The notes: generated from the letters alone by a model not told the origin. DNA of 64,000 nucleotides from Cycloclasticus pugetii PS-1 (GCF_000384415.1 NZ_ARVU01000001.1:2232001-2296000), one strand, 5' to 3'. Positions 8,962 to 19,655 are shown, counted from the stretch's first letter. Program-made: numbers and translations.

Positions 8962-9624
8962 ATGGCCACCGTTGCCGTTATTGACTATGGGATGGGGAAC
9001 TTACACTCCATCGAAAAAGCACTAAAAACCGCTTCCCCAAACGCTACTGTTATTGTAACGGCCGATAAAAATATTATTTTATCTGCTGATCACGTTGTTT
9101 TCCCTGGCGTAGGCGCTATTCGTGACTGTATGGCTGCACTACAAAAAACAGGTTTAGATGACATCATTAAACAAGTCGCACAGAACAAACCTTTACTCGG
9201 TATTTGTCTTGGTATGCAAGCGTTATTGCAACATAGCGATGAGAACAATGGGGTTACATGCTTAGGCATTATCCCTGGAAATGTTATAAAGTTTCCATCA
9301 GGAACATATGATGAACAGGGAAATACTATTAAAATTCCACACATGGGGTGGAATGAAGTTAATTACACAAACAAAAACCCACTTTTTAATAATATAGCTC
9401 AAAACGAACGATTTTATTTTGTTCATGGCTATCATGCTAGCGAAGTGGGCGAAGAACACACCTCTGCTACCACAAACTACCCAGCCCCCTTTCCCTGTGC
9501 GCTTATGTGGAAAAATATAGTCGCTGTACAATTCCACCCTGAAAAAAGCCAACATGCAGGATTGCAGTTACTTAGAAACTTCTTAAAATGGGATGGTACA
9601 GCTGAATCAAATGGACATGCTTAA
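8962..9624 (+). CDS. hisH: imidazole glycerol phosphate synthase subunit HisH (glutaminase)
   Basis: The class I glutamine amidotransferase that supplies ammonia to HisF. The nucleophile C82 lies in GICLGMQAL, and the other triad members are H192 and E194 in the QFHPEKS segment. The oxyanion and substrate strand PGVGA is at 49-53. The length of 220 residues is slightly long because of a polar tail after the last helix. It sits 20 bases after hisB. The HisF partner is two genes downstream with hisA between, the usual proteobacterial order. Confidence 0.97.
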   Translation: MATVAVIDYGMGNLHSIEKALKTASPNATVIVTADKNIILSADHVVFPGVGAIRDCMAALQKTGLDDIIKQVAQNKPLLGICLGMQALLQHSDENNGVTCLGIIPGNVIKFPSGTYDEQGNTIKIPHMGWNEVNYTNKNPLFNNIAQNERFYFVHGYHASEVGEEHTSATTNYPAPFPCALMWKNIVAVQFHPEKSQHAGLQLLRNFLKWDGTAESNGHA

Positions 9625-9688
9625 CTATTTTTCCAATCAAACAGATACCCTTTAAACGCAACCCTTAACACCACCAGGAACAACTAAC

Positions 9689-10423
9689 ATGATTCTTATT
9701 CCCGCCATTGATCTTAAAGAAGGTAAGTGCGTTCGCTTACGCCAAGGCCGCATGGATGATGAAACTATTTTTTCAGACAACCCTGTAGAGGTTGCTTCAC
9801 GCTGGGTAAATGAAGGCGCTAAGCGGCTACACCTCGTTGACTTGGACGGTGCTTTTGCTGGCAAGCCTGTAAACGCAGGTGTTGTTCACGATATTGCCCA
9901 GGCTCACCCCGATTTAATCATCCAAGTTGGCGGTGGTATCCGTGACGAAGATACTATTCAGACCTACCTTAATGCTGGCGTACAATACGTCATTATCGGC
10001 ACAAAGGCAGTCAGCGCCCCCCACTTTGTTGGTGATGTCTGCGCAGAGTTCCCTGGCCATATTATCGTTGGCCTAGATGCAAAGGATGGCAAAGTCGCTA
10101 TTGATGGCTGGTCAAAACTATCTAATCACGATGTTATCGACCTAGCACAGCATTTTGAAAATGACGGTGTTGAGTCTATTATTTATACAGATATCGGTCG
10201 AGATGGCATGATGAAAGGCGTCAATGTTGAAGCCACCGCCAAACTCGCCCGCTCTATTCGTATTCCAGTTATTGCCTCTGGCGGTATTACCAATATGGAT
10301 GACATTTATGCCCTAGGTAAGGTGGCCGATGATGGCATCATGGGCGCCATAACCGGTAGGGCTATTTACGAAGGCACGCTTGATTTTGCTGAAGGTGAAA
10401 AACTAGCCGAGACGTTTGCTTAA
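9689..10423 (+). CDS. hisA: phosphoribosylformimino-5-aminoimidazole carboxamide ribotide isomerase
   Basis: HisA catalyses the Amadori rearrangement of ProFAR to PRFAR. It is a (beta/alpha)8 barrel of 244 residues with the catalytic Asp in IPAIDLKEG (D8) and a second Asp in YTDIGRDGM near 170. The two phosphate-binding half-barrel motifs VGGGIR and ASGGI are both present. The ATG at 9689 is preceded by CAGGAA. It ends one base before the hisF ATG. Confidence 0.97.
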   Translation: MILIPAIDLKEGKCVRLRQGRMDDETIFSDNPVEVASRWVNEGAKRLHLVDLDGAFAGKPVNAGVVHDIAQAHPDLIIQVGGGIRDEDTIQTYLNAGVQYVIIGTKAVSAPHFVGDVCAEFPGHIIVGLDAKDGKVAIDGWSKLSNHDVIDLAQHFENDGVESIIYTDIGRDGMMKGVNVEATAKLARSIRIPVIASGGITNMDDIYALGKVADDGIMGAITGRAIYEGTLDFAEGEKLAETFA

Positions 10424-10424
10424 T

Positions 10425-11198
10425 ATGGCACTGGCCAAACGTATTATTCCTTGCCTAGATGTAGACAATGGCCGTGTTGTTAAGGGCGTCAAATTCGTTG
10501 ATATTCGAGATGCTGGCGACCCCGTTGAAGTTGCCAGACGTTATGACCAAGAAGGAGCGGATGAAATCACCTTTCTTGATATTACCGCCACCTCGGATAA
10601 CCGCGAAACCATTGTGCACGTTATAGAACAAGTTGCCGATGAAGTCTTTATTCCCCTAACCGTCGGTGGAGGTATTCGCGAATTAGCCGATATTAGCCGC
10701 ATGCTAAAAGCAGGGGCAGACAAAGTTGGCATTAATAGCGCAGCTATTTTTAACCCTAACTTTGTTAAGGAAGCCGCCGAGAGATTTGGTTCACAATGCA
10801 TTGTTGTCGCTATTGACGCTAAATGCGTTAGCGCCAACGGCGAACCCAAACGCTGGGAAATATTCACCCATGGTGGCCGAAAAGAAACCGGTATCGATGC
10901 CATCGAATGGGCAAAAAAAATGGTTGCCTTAGGCGCCGGTGAAATTTTACTCACCAGTATGGACCGTGATGGTACTAAAATTGGGTTTGATCTTGAACTC
11001 ACCCGCGCCATCAGCGAAGCGGTTGAAGTACCCGTTATTGCCTCTGGCGGTGTTGGCACCTTAGACCATTTAGTCGATGGCGTCACTAAAGGTAAAGCCG
11101 ATGCAGTCCTCGCTGCTAGCATATTTCACTTTGCAGAGTTTAGTATTGGTGAAGCAAAACAGCACATGCAAGATAATGGTATAGAGGTTCGATTATGA
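10425..11198 (+). CDS. hisF: imidazole glycerol phosphate synthase subunit HisF (cyclase)
   Basis: HisF takes ammonia from HisH and closes the imidazole ring, giving imidazole glycerol phosphate and AICAR. It is a 257-residue barrel homologous to HisA. The catalytic Asp lies in [10 protein letters not shown] near residue 12, and a second lies in VVAIDAK near 131. Phosphate loops are TVGGGIR and ASGGVG. I chose the ATG at 10425, one base after the hisA stop; a TTG nine bases upstream would only extend it into hisA. The stop overlaps the hisI start as ATGA. Confidence 0.97.
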   Translation: MALAKRIIPCLDVDNGRVVKGVKFVDIRDAGDPVEVARRYDQEGADEITFLDITATSDNRETIVHVIEQVADEVFIPLTVGGGIRELADISRMLKAGADKVGINSAAIFNPNFVKEAAERFGSQCIVVAIDAKCVSANGEPKRWEIFTHGGRKETGIDAIEWAKKMVALGAGEILLTSMDRDGTKIGFDLELTRAISEAVEVPVIASGGVGTLDHLVDGVTKGKADAVLAASIFHFAEFSIGEAKQHMQDNGIEVRL

Positions 11199-11581
11199 GC
11201 ACCTGGCTTGACGAAATAAAATGGGATGAAAAAGGCCTTCTCCCTGCTATAGCTCAAGACCACAAAACAGGCAAAATACTTATGTTTGCTTGGATGAACC
11301 AACAAGCTTTACAGCTTACCGTTGAACAAGGGCACGCTGTTTATTGGTCGCGTTCTCGCAATAAACTTTGGCATAAAGGTGAAGAATCTGGTCACCAACA
11401 AATCATCAACGATATTCGCTTAGACTGCGATGGAGATGTTATCCTACTGTCTGTTGAACAAAAAGGCGGTATTGCTTGTCATACTGGCCGGGAACGTTGC
11501 TTTTATCGGCAATTAGTCGATGAACAATGGCAAGACACAGACCCTGTTTTAAAAGACCCCAAAAATATTTATTCAAAATGA
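11195..11581 (+). CDS. hisI: phosphoribosyl-AMP cyclohydrolase
   Basis: Opens the purine ring of PR-AMP, the third step of histidine synthesis, at a zinc site. The family signature is clear: [18 protein letters not shown], then a DCDGD metal site, and zinc-binding Cys residues in [13 protein letters not shown]. The 128-residue protein is the cyclohydrolase alone. The pyrophosphatase is encoded separately and overlaps it by four bases (ATGA), unlike the enterobacterial HisIE fusion. Translational coupling with both neighbours is expected. Confidence 0.96.
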   Translation: MSTWLDEIKWDEKGLLPAIAQDHKTGKILMFAWMNQQALQLTVEQGHAVYWSRSRNKLWHKGEESGHQQIINDIRLDCDGDVILLSVEQKGGIACHTGRERCFYRQLVDEQWQDTDPVLKDPKNIYSK

Positions 11582-11895
11582 GTAACATACTGAAGCGACT
11601 TGAAACCATCTTGCAGCAGCGCAAGCAAGATGACCCCACAGCATCCTATGTTGCCAGTTTATATGATAAAGGGCTTGATACCATTCTTAAGAAAATTGGC
11701 GAAGAGGCAACAGAAACGGTCATTGCCGCTAAGTCTGGCGATAAAACACAAATTATTTACGAAACGGCAGATCTGTGGTTTCATTCACTGGTCTTATTAG
11801 CACAACAAGACTTAAGTGCTGACGATGTGCTGAAGGAACTTGAGCGCCGCTTTGGGCTATCTGGGCTAGATGAAAAAGCCAATAGAACCAAGTAG
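11578..11895 (+). CDS. hisE: phosphoribosyl-ATP pyrophosphatase
   Basis: Hydrolyses PR-ATP to PR-AMP, the second step of histidine synthesis. An all-alpha MazG-like protein of 105 residues. The conserved DPxxSYxxxLxxKG segment appears as [14 protein letters not shown], and the metal-binding helix as [15 protein letters not shown]. The start is the ATG at 11578 that overlaps the hisI stop. An in-frame ATG farther upstream lies inside hisI and would add residues foreign to the family. tatA follows after 36 bases, a his-tat adjacency common in proteobacteria. Confidence 0.95.
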   Translation: MSNILKRLETILQQRKQDDPTASYVASLYDKGLDTILKKIGEEATETVIAAKSGDKTQIIYETADLWFHSLVLLAQQDLSADDVLKELERRFGLSGLDEKANRTK

Positions 11896-11931
11896 AATGA
11901 TTCTTACTACAACTTTCAATTAGAGGTTACC

Positions 11932-12144
11932 ATGGGTGGCATCGGCATTTGGCAATTAATTATTATTCTCGTTATTGTGCTTTTATTATTTGGCACAAAA
12001 CGCTTACGTAACCTTGGTGGCGACTTAGGTGGCGCAATCAAAGGCTTCAAAGGCGCGATGAAGGAAGGCGAAAAAGAAAAAGACACTGATCATCAAAAAT
12101 CAGTTGCTAACGACGATACTAAAAAAGACGACTCGACGCAGTAA
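11932..12144 (+). CDS. tatA: twin-arginine translocase subunit TatA
   Basis: A 70-residue single-span inner-membrane protein that forms the Tat protein-conducting assembly for folded proteins. One N-terminal membrane helix ([18 protein letters not shown]) is followed by the [10 protein letters not shown] hinge, an amphipathic helix with a [14 protein letters not shown] stretch, and an acidic/lysine-rich tail, all standard for TatA. The polar residue in the membrane helix is Gln8, as in TatA rather than TatB (Glu8). AGAGG precedes the ATG at 11932. tatC follows directly; no tatB lies between them. Confidence 0.95.
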   Translation: MGGIGIWQLIIILVIVLLLFGTKRLRNLGGDLGGAIKGFKGAMKEGEKEKDTDHQKSVANDDTKKDDSTQ

Positions 12145-12186
12145 TTAACGCTTTATTGGCGTTCATTGCTGATAACGTTTTACCTT

Positions 12187-12927
12187 ATGTCAGACATTGA
12201 CCCTAACGACCAAGAAACCAGCTTCGTTTCGCACTTAGTTGAATTGCGCACGCGTCTTATTCACGCGATCATTGGTCTGCTCGTCGTTTTTTTGCCACTG
12301 GCTCCTTTCGCGAATAACATCTACTCATTGGTCGCTCAACCGCTGCTAACCCATATGCCAGAAGGCACTAGCATGGTGGCAATTGAAGTAATTTCACCCT
12401 TCCTAACACCGCTAAAGCTAACCCTAATGTTGTCCGTTTTTATTAGCATTCCATGGGTTTTCTACCAAGTCTGGCTGTTTGTGTCTCCCGGTCTTTATCA
12501 ACATGAACAACGCATCGCCTTACCGTTAATTAGCGCTGCTACTTTCCTGTTTTATGGTGGTATGCTGTTCGCTTATTTTGTCGTCATGCCGCTGATCTTC
12601 AAGTTTCTGACAGCAACCGCGCCCGAAGGCGTTGCCGTGATGACTGATATCAGCAAATATTTAGATTTCATCCTAACGCTATTTTTTGCTTTCGGCATGG
12701 CCTTCCAAGTACCTATTGCAACGTTTTTGTTGGTTAAAACTGGCGTGTCAACACCACAAAGCTTGGCTGAAAAGCGCCCTTATATCATCGTTGGCGCCTT
12801 TGTTATTGGCATGTTATTAACACCACCTGATATTATCTCTCAAACCTTATTAGCTTTACCCATGTGGTTACTTTTTGAAATAGGCCTTTTAATGTCAAAA
12901 AGGTTTGCTCGACCAACCGAACACTAA
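12187..12927 (+). CDS. tatC: twin-arginine translocase subunit TatC
   Basis: TatC is the six-span receptor for twin-arginine signal peptides. The cytoplasmic N-terminus has the signature FVSHLVELRTRL, with the essential Glu in the LxELRxR motif, and the conserved FxxPL and SPGLYxxE segments follow. Length is 246 residues. I chose the ATG at 12187; a TTG at 12166 would add seven hydrophobic residues not seen in the family. It lies 42 bases after tatA, which leaves no room for tatB. Confidence 0.95.
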   Translation: MSDIDPNDQETSFVSHLVELRTRLIHAIIGLLVVFLPLAPFANNIYSLVAQPLLTHMPEGTSMVAIEVISPFLTPLKLTLMLSVFISIPWVFYQVWLFVSPGLYQHEQRIALPLISAATFLFYGGMLFAYFVVMPLIFKFLTATAPEGVAVMTDISKYLDFILTLFFAFGMAFQVPIATFLLVKTGVSTPQSLAEKRPYIIVGAFVIGMLLTPPDIISQTLLALPMWLLFEIGLLMSKRFARPTEH

Positions 12928-12935
12928 ACAGCCCA

Positions 12936-13355
12936 ATGAAAACACTATTTTTACTCCTAATTATTACTATGTGCTCACCAGCATACGCAAACATGCCTTC
13001 TTTAAAACCTTGCCCAGATAAACCCAATTGCGTCTCCAGTAAAGCAGATGACGAACATGCTATTGCACCCTTTAAATTAAAACAAAATCAGCCAGTTGAT
13101 CAACAGCGATTGCTAGAGGTGCTTAACCAGCTCGACAACAATATCGCTGTTATCCATGATGAAAACCATATTCATGCAGAAATCACCAGTCGTGTTTTTG
13201 GTTTTGTTGATGATCTCGATTTAATCATAAATATAGAGCAACAAATTATTCATGTACGCTCAGCGTCCCGTACAGGTTATTACGATTTTGGTGTTAACCG
13301 ACGTCGCGTTGAAAGACTTCGTTCATTATTAAAACAACATGGCATTATTCTGTGA
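12936..13355 (+). CDS. DUF1499 family exported protein
   Basis: A 139-residue protein with an N-terminal signal peptide (residues 1-18, ending AYA). The body carries the DUF1499 hallmarks: a [10 protein letters not shown] motif near residue 26 and the C-terminal [19 protein letters not shown] stretch. The two Cys flanking the PDKPN loop could form a disulfide in the periplasm. The biochemical function of the family is not established. The stop overlaps the GTG start of the YgiQ gene (GTGA), so the two are translationally linked. Confidence 0.88.
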   Translation: MKTLFLLLIITMCSPAYANMPSLKPCPDKPNCVSSKADDEHAIAPFKLKQNQPVDQQRLLEVLNQLDNNIAVIHDENHIHAEITSRVFGFVDDLDLIINIEQQIIHVRSASRTGYYDFGVNRRRVERLRSLLKQHGIIL

Positions 13356-15514
13356 TCCCTACGGCTGAACCTTTATCCTCATACCCAAAATATTGGGCGG
13401 AGTGCTATGGCGTAGCACCTTTCTTACCGACAAGCCGCGCAGAAATGGATGCGCTAGGTTGGGATAGTTGCGATATTATCGTCGTCACCGGCGATGCCTA
13501 TGTAGACCACCCAAGCTTTGGCATGGCCGTTATTGGCCGACTACTGGAAAAACAAGGCTTTCGTGTTGGCATTATCGACCAACCTGACTGGCAAAGTACC
13601 AAAGATTTTTCGGCACTAGGAAAACCAAACTTATTCTTTGGTATTGCTGCCGGCAATATGGACTCAATGATTAACCGCTATACTGCGGATAAACGCGCCC
13701 GCTCAGACGATGCATATACACCTGGTGATCAGGCAGGTCGTCGTCCAGATCGCGCCGTTATTGTGTATACACAGCGATGTAAAGAGGCCTTCCCTGATGT
13801 CCCCACAGTACTCGGAAGCATTGAAGCCAGCCTACGAAGGATAGCCCACTACGATTACTGGGATGATGCTGTTAGGCGCTCCATTTTAATTGACTCTCAA
13901 GCCGATATTTTACTCTATGGTAATGCGGAGAGAGCTATTGCGGAGTTAGCACACCGACTATCCCAAAATGAAGCCATCGCCAATATTAAGGATATTCGCG
14001 GCACGGCGTTCGTCCGCGATACATTACCGGATGGTTGGACACTCATTGACTCCACTCGCATTGACCGGCCAGGTAAAATTGACCCACACAATAACCCTTA
14101 TCAGTCAGATGAAGAATTAGCCGCAGCAACCGGCGGAAAATGTCAGGTCAACAATACAAATGATTCCGACGATGGCAGCCAAGTCGTCACACTCAGTTTT
14201 TTACCTAAGCACAGCAAAACTGATCGCGCTAAAACGGTTATACGTTTACCTTCATACAAAAAGGTAAAAAGCGACCCTGTTTTATACGCCCATGCTTCAC
14301 GGGTTTTACACTTAGAAACCAACCCCGGCAATGCGCGTGCATTAGTACAAAACCACGACGGCAAAGACGTTTGGTTAAATCCACCACCGATTCCTTTATC
14401 CACCGAAGAAATGGACGAGGTATTTGGCTTGCCCTTTCAACGCGTCCCTCACCCAAAATATGATGGCCAGCGTATTCCCGCTTATGAAATGATCCGTTTC
14501 TCTATCAACATCATGCGCGGTTGTTTTGGTGGCTGTACTTTTTGCTCCATTACCGAACACGAAGGGCGTATCATTCAAAATCGTTCAGAACAATCCATCT
14601 TGAACGAGATTGAAGACATTCGCGACAAAACACCGGGGTTTACCGGCACAATCTCTGATCTTGGCGGCCCAACAGCTAATATGTATCGTCTTGCTTGTAA
14701 AGACCCCAAGATTGAAGCTGCCTGTAGACGACCTTCTTGCGTGTACCCTGGCATTTGCGACAACTTAAATACAGACCACGACCCGTTAATTAAGTTATAT
14801 AAAAAAGCGCGAAAAATTAAAGGTGTTAAACGGATTTTAATAGCCTCCGGCCTACGGTATGACCTTGCAGTAGAATCACCTGAATACGTTGAAGAACTGG
14901 TAACGCATCATGTCGGAGGTTATTTGAAAATTGCCCCCGAACATACTGAGCAAGCGCCTTTATCGAAAATGATGAAACCGGGTATTGGCACTTACGATCG
15001 CTTTAAAACCATGTTCGAGAAATTCACCAAAAAAGCCGGGAAAAAACAGTATCTCATTCCGTACTTTATTGCCGCTCATCCTGGCACCGAAGACGAAGAC
15101 ATGGTCAACCTAGCTTTATGGCTGAAAAAAAATAAATTTCAAGCCGACCAAGTGCAAACCTTCTATCCATCGCCGATGGCCACCGCAACGGCGATGTATC
15201 ACACTGGGAGAAACCCGCTTAAAGGCCTCAGCTATAAAAGCGAAAAAGTGAACACCGTCAGAAAGATTGAGCAGCGTCGTTTACACAAAGCACTGCTTCG
15301 TTATCATGACCCTGCTAACTGGAAGGTCATCAAAGATTTACTGTTAAAATCTGGCAAAAAACACCTCATTGGCGAAGCCCCCAACTGCTTAATACCTAGC
15401 AAACCTGTTGGCACAAAGAACTTTAAAAAGAAAGGTGTGCAGAAGTTTGTTACTAAGCACACTAAACAAGGTTACAAACCATTGACTACTAAAAAAGGAA
15501 AAAATAAGCTTTAA
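13352..15514 (+). CDS. YgiQ family radical SAM protein
   Basis: A 720-residue radical SAM enzyme of the YgiQ family (UPF0313). The [4Fe-4S] cluster motif CFGGCTFC lies at C391, C395 and C398. An N-terminal B12-binding-like domain ([14 protein letters not shown]) and a lysine-rich C-terminal tail are typical. The substrate of YgiQ proteins is unknown. Start is GTG at 13352, overlapping the preceding stop. Length and motifs are intact. The transcription unit appears to end here, as 78 bases separate it from the next start. Confidence 0.92.
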   Translation: MIPTAEPLSSYPKYWAECYGVAPFLPTSRAEMDALGWDSCDIIVVTGDAYVDHPSFGMAVIGRLLEKQGFRVGIIDQPDWQSTKDFSALGKPNLFFGIAAGNMDSMINRYTADKRARSDDAYTPGDQAGRRPDRAVIVYTQRCKEAFPDVPTVLGSIEASLRRIAHYDYWDDAVRRSILIDSQADILLYGNAERAIAELAHRLSQNEAIANIKDIRGTAFVRDTLPDGWTLIDSTRIDRPGKIDPHNNPYQSDEELAAATGGKCQVNNTNDSDDGSQVVTLSFLPKHSKTDRAKTVIRLPSYKKVKSDPVLYAHASRVLHLETNPGNARALVQNHDGKDVWLNPPPIPLSTEEMDEVFGLPFQRVPHPKYDGQRIPAYEMIRFSINIMRGCFGGCTFCSITEHEGRIIQNRSEQSILNEIEDIRDKTPGFTGTISDLGGPTANMYRLACKDPKIEAACRRPSCVYPGICDNLNTDHDPLIKLYKKARKIKGVKRILIASGLRYDLAVESPEYVEELVTHHVGGYLKIAPEHTEQAPLSKMMKPGIGTYDRFKTMFEKFTKKAGKKQYLIPYFIAAHPGTEDEDMVNLALWLKKNKFQADQVQTFYPSPMATATAMYHTGRNPLKGLSYKSEKVNTVRKIEQRRLHKALLRYHDPANWKVIKDLLLKSGKKHLIGEAPNCLIPSKPVGTKNFKKKGVQKFVTKHTKQGYKPLTTKKGKNKL

Positions 15515-15592
15515 CCCCTTTCCTTTGGCCAAGCATTGCCAAATCTATAAAACGTACTACACTGAAAACTAATACTTTCAAGAACCGTGTTC

Positions 15593-16003
15593 ATGGAAAG
15601 AGTACGTTTTATTATATTTTGCCTTATTTGCCAACTATCGCCCCTTTCTCAGGCGGTTGAACTTATTGCGCACCCTAGCGTACCTGTTGATACGCTATCC
15701 GCTACAGCAGCCCGTAACATCTTTACCATGCGCACCCTATATTGGCCCAGTGGCCGCCCCATAAAAGTTTTTGTGTTGAGCGATGAAAACGCTCTTCATC
15801 AACAATTTTCAAAAACAAGCCTACATGTTTTCCCTTATAAACTTAGGCGTATATGGGATAGAAACATTTATTCTGGCACAGGGGAGGCCCCCATCACCGT
15901 CGACAGTGAAGAAGAAATGCTGAAAGCCATTTCTTCTTCTCCCGGTGCCATTGGCTACGCTAACAAAGGAAATGATAATGTGCGTATTATTAAAATCGAT
16001 TAA
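15593..16003 (+). CDS. small PstS-like periplasmic substrate-binding protein
   Basis: A 136-residue protein with a signal peptide (cleavage after LSQA, about residue 21). The remainder resembles one lobe of a phosphate-type periplasmic binding protein (PBP-like-2). The SATAARNIFTMR segment and PGAIGYAN near the C-terminus are the pieces that flank the anion pocket in PstS. It is about half the size of true PstS, so it may be a sensor or accessory binder rather than a transport component. No ABC transporter genes are nearby. It overlaps the porin gene downstream, so the two are cotranslated. Confidence 0.78.
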   Translation: MERVRFIIFCLICQLSPLSQAVELIAHPSVPVDTLSATAARNIFTMRTLYWPSGRPIKVFVLSDENALHQQFSKTSLHVFPYKLRRIWDRNIYSGTGEAPITVDSEEEMLKAISSSPGAIGYANKGNDNVRIIKID

Positions 16004-17186
16004 ACATCGTTGCTGGGCTTTACTGGTTATTAGTAGCCAACTGCTAACCAGTTTCAGCCCCGCTCATTCTTTTGAGCCGTTAGACGACTTTCAAATACAT
16101 GGCTTTGCGAGTCAAGGTTATTTTTTAACTACTGCAAATAATATATATGGTCAAAGTAGTAAACACCGTGGAACCTTAGGCCTTACAGAAACTGGCATTA
16201 ATGTTTCCTTTCGCCCCCTAGATAACATACGAGTAGCTGCACAAGGGATATATCGACATGCTGGTGATGTAAGCGAAGAAGCGGGGATCGATTTTGCCTT
16301 GATCGACTGGACGATTATAGATAGTTACAGTCTGCGCATGGGTCTTCGCTTAGGGCGCATCAAAAACCCTTTTGGCTTTTATAATGAAACGCGTGACGTA
16401 GCCTTTACACGACCTTCAATAACCTTACCCGGCATAAACTACGAACGCTCTCGTAACCTACTTCTAAGCACCGATGGTGCTCAAATTTATGTCGATAAAA
16501 CTCTAGATATTGGTTACTTTTCGTTTCAACTTAATGCTGGAGAATTAGGTGATGATTTAGACGAGCTTGAAATCGCTATTTTGACATTCGATGCCCCCGG
16601 CCACTTAGAAAATATGCCTAGCTACATCACTAAAATTGGCTATGAAAGTATCAGTGGCGCAACACGTTTAGCATTTAGTTATGCGAATGCTGATATGGAG
16701 TACAAACCCAGCGGGCTAGGCGACTTTTTTGACAATGGTGATTTAGATTTTGAACAGTTTATCTTGTCTGCCCAACAACGTTTTGGCGATATTACCTTAA
16801 CTGGGGAATACCTTAGACAAGAAAATACTTTCAAAAACTTTGGCCCTTTCTACCCTGATGCATCGCCAGTAACTGAAAGTTACTACCTTCAAGGGGATTA
16901 TTATTTCACCAACCGTGTGAAAGGCTATGCGCGTTATGATGCTTTATTCTTAGACAAAGATAACCGAAACGGTAGAACCAGCGTACCTAATTCACTTCGC
17001 AGTGCTGCTTTTACTAAAGATTATATGCTCGGCCTAGAGTGGAGCCCCTCAAGCCAATGGATGATTCAAGCAGAGTATCATCGCCTCAATGGCACCGCCA
17101 TTTTGTCGTTTGCCGACAACCCAGACCGACTAGCCACAAAAAAGCATTGGAGCCTGTTTGCGCTGCAAGTCTCGTATCGCTTCTAA
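15978..17186 (+). CDS. outer-membrane beta-barrel porin
   Basis: A 402-residue exported protein. The signal peptide has a hydrophobic core ALLVISSQLLTSF and a cleavage site near AHS. The mature part begins FEPLDDFQIHGFASQGYF, a common start for gammaproteobacterial porins, alternates aromatic and polar residues as beta-strands do, and ends in an aromatic residue (SYRF), the outer-membrane insertion signal. I chose the ATG at 15978, eight bases after AAAGGA. ATG 15972 is too close to that site. It overlaps the preceding binding-protein gene by 26 bases. Substrate unknown. Confidence 0.8.
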   Translation: MCVLLKSIKHRCWALLVISSQLLTSFSPAHSFEPLDDFQIHGFASQGYFLTTANNIYGQSSKHRGTLGLTETGINVSFRPLDNIRVAAQGIYRHAGDVSEEAGIDFALIDWTIIDSYSLRMGLRLGRIKNPFGFYNETRDVAFTRPSITLPGINYERSRNLLLSTDGAQIYVDKTLDIGYFSFQLNAGELGDDLDELEIAILTFDAPGHLENMPSYITKIGYESISGATRLAFSYANADMEYKPSGLGDFFDNGDLDFEQFILSAQQRFGDITLTGEYLRQENTFKNFGPFYPDASPVTESYYLQGDYYFTNRVKGYARYDALFLDKDNRNGRTSVPNSLRSAAFTKDYMLGLEWSPSSQWMIQAEYHRLNGTAILSFADNPDRLATKKHWSLFALQVSYRF

Positions 17187-17213
17187 TTTAATTAGCAAAG
17201 CAGCCAAAATCTT

Positions 17214-19655
17214 ATGCGTCGAAAAAATAACTTATTTTTTAGCATCAAATGGAAAGCTCTATTACTTTTCGGCCTGTTGCTCAGCATTACCCACGCCATC
17301 CAATATGGCACCAGTTATAAGCAAATTACTGAGCAGTTTGAACGCCAGCATCATCAGGAACAACAATACCAATTATCTATCGTTAAAGCACTCATCGGCC
17401 AATCTGCAAGGCTTATCGAACAAATAGCAGAATTGAACACCACACAGCGTAGCAACACTCCCACTCAGTTTGAAGAACAGGCTATTAAAGCTATCACTCA
17501 GCAATGGGGGAGCCTACAAACCAACTGGGGCTTAGTGTCTATATCGTTTTACAACCAAGAAAGCCAACTAAAGGCACTCTGGGGGTCAAACGTGACGGCG
17601 GTCATACCCAATGAAGACTTAACGAACGTCCTAAGACTAGAAAAACCCAGTTATAAGCTATTTTGCCAAATCCAATGCTACCAAATTGTCTACATCCCTG
17701 TCCTTGCTGATTCAATGGGCGAGCAGAACGCTTTATTTGTCTTTGTTCGCTCGTTGGCCGACATTATCATTACATTTAAAGAAGCAACACGTACAGATAT
17801 CGCCATCCTAAGCCGCTCTTCAACTACTGAGGACAATGAATACGGGCCGCTCAATATTGTGGCTAGTACTAACCCATATAAGCTTAAGCAACTTCTTACA
17901 AATTTTTATAAGGCCCACCCAGAGCAAAACCTTGCCGATACCAACGGCAGTCATTTAGATCTAGGGCAGCAGCAATTTAGCTTACGCCTGTTTAATTTAG
18001 TCGAGCCTTCTCATTCAAATAGCCCACAGCTTCTAATCGCTACCGACCTTTCTGAAGACTATCTCTTAATTGAGCAATCTAAAAAAGAAGCGCTTTATGC
18101 CATCTTACTGGCGCTAATCGCCTCTGTTGTGATTCTTTTACCTATTTTGCTGAAGGCTACTCATCGATTAATAACGGTCAGCAATGCATTGCCTGCTCTA
18201 TCTAAAGGGAACTTCCATCAAGCAAGAGTCTATTTGCAACAAACGCGTAGGCATAAATATAAAACTCAAGACGAGTTAGTCACACTCGAGCAATCAGCCA
18301 CTATGGTGATTGATCAATTAGAAAAAGGCAGTCAGTTAATTAGAGAAAAAGAACAAAACCTTGTTTGGCTCGCAGACCATGACTCTCTCACCAAGCTCTT
18401 TAATCGCCGCCGCTTCCAACTTGAGTTTGAGCAGCAATTAAAGATTTCTCAACGTTATAGAAGCAACGGCGCTATTCTTTATTTAGATCTCGATCAGTTT
18501 AAATACATTAATGACACCAGTGGCCATGGCGCCGGCGACCTTTTATTAAAACAAGTCGCTGAGACCATACAACAAACTATCCGCTCATCCGATATCTTAG
18601 CTCGCTTAGGGGGCGATGAATTTGCCTTACTGTTACCCAATATTGATGCTCATGGCGCCACTCAATTCGCTCAAAAAATTATAGAAAAACTGCGTTTAAT
18701 GCGATTTGAATACAATGGCACGCAACATAATATTAGCGCCAGTATTGGTATCGCTATGTTCCCCGAATATGGTTTGACTGTTCAGAATTTTATGTCAAAT
18801 GCCGATATCGCAATGTACCAAGCTAAAGAAAGCGGCCGTAGTAAGTCACACCTATACTCCCAAAAAGAACAAACCAAAGAATTACTAAAAACACGCATTT
18901 TATGGAAAGAAAAAATTGAAGCGGCTCTTGCAGATAAGCGGCTTTGCCTACATTTTCAACCAATTTTAGATATTAAAACTAATCAAATCTCTCATGCTGA
19001 AGCTCTCGTTCGAATGATCGATTTGGACGGTGAAATTATTATGCCTAACAGCTTCATCCCCATTGCCGAACAGTCTGGACTCATCAACCAAATTGACTTA
19101 GCTGTTTTACAGCTGGCCTTTGAAACATTACGTTTCTTACAGACACAAAACAACCCTTTAAAACTATCGATTAACCTGTCGGGCAAAGCTTTTAACAATA
19201 CCCTCCTTATCAGCACCCTTAAAGAGGGGCTCAAGCAGCACGATATTAACGCTAAAAAACTAATCATAGAAGTCACCGAAACCACCGCTGTGGCGAACAT
19301 CAATACAGCCGTCAACCTAATGAACGATATCAAGGAAACCGGTGCTAAGTTTGCACTTGATGACTTCGGCGTTGGCTATGCGTCCTTCTTTTACCTACGC
19401 CAATTACCCGTTGATTATATAAAAATAGATGGCTCCTTCATTCAAACACTTGAAAAACATAAGGAGGATCAAGTGTTTGTTAAAGCAGTGTCTGAAATAT
19501 CCCAACTATCTGGATTAAAAACCATTGCTGAGTTTGTTGAAAATCAAACCATTTTAGATTTGCTTGCATCGTATAATATTGATTATGCTCAAGGCTACCA
19601 TATAGCAAAGCCCTCGGCGACGCTCCCTAATAACAAACTAATCCTCAGTCACTAA
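17214..19655 (+). CDS. membrane-bound GGDEF-EAL protein with periplasmic sensor domain
   Basis: An 813-residue cyclic-di-GMP enzyme. One membrane helix at about 14-30 and a second at about 293-313 bracket a ~260-residue periplasmic sensor region. A HAMP-like linker follows, then a GGDEF domain with intact GGDEF (466-470) and an intact inhibitory RxxD site (R457-D460). The EAL domain shows EAL at 596-598, DDFGVGY at 716-722 and IAEFVE near 771. Both synthesis and hydrolysis are therefore chemically possible. Placement after the PstS-like protein and porin, 27 bases apart, suggests that the binding protein or the porin's substrate feeds the sensor. Confidence 0.93.
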   Translation: MRRKNNLFFSIKWKALLLFGLLLSITHAIQYGTSYKQITEQFERQHHQEQQYQLSIVKALIGQSARLIEQIAELNTTQRSNTPTQFEEQAIKAITQQWGSLQTNWGLVSISFYNQESQLKALWGSNVTAVIPNEDLTNVLRLEKPSYKLFCQIQCYQIVYIPVLADSMGEQNALFVFVRSLADIIITFKEATRTDIAILSRSSTTEDNEYGPLNIVASTNPYKLKQLLTNFYKAHPEQNLADTNGSHLDLGQQQFSLRLFNLVEPSHSNSPQLLIATDLSEDYLLIEQSKKEALYAILLALIASVVILLPILLKATHRLITVSNALPALSKGNFHQARVYLQQTRRHKYKTQDELVTLEQSATMVIDQLEKGSQLIREKEQNLVWLADHDSLTKLFNRRRFQLEFEQQLKISQRYRSNGAILYLDLDQFKYINDTSGHGAGDLLLKQVAETIQQTIRSSDILARLGGDEFALLLPNIDAHGATQFAQKIIEKLRLMRFEYNGTQHNISASIGIAMFPEYGLTVQNFMSNADIAMYQAKESGRSKSHLYSQKEQTKELLKTRILWKEKIEAALADKRLCLHFQPILDIKTNQISHAEALVRMIDLDGEIIMPNSFIPIAEQSGLINQIDLAVLQLAFETLRFLQTQNNPLKLSINLSGKAFNNTLLISTLKEGLKQHDINAKKLIIEVTETTAVANINTAVNLMNDIKETGAKFALDDFGVGYASFFYLRQLPVDYIKIDGSFIQTLEKHKEDQVFVKAVSEISQLSGLKTIAEFVENQTILDLLASYNIDYAQGYHIAKPSATLPNNKLILSH

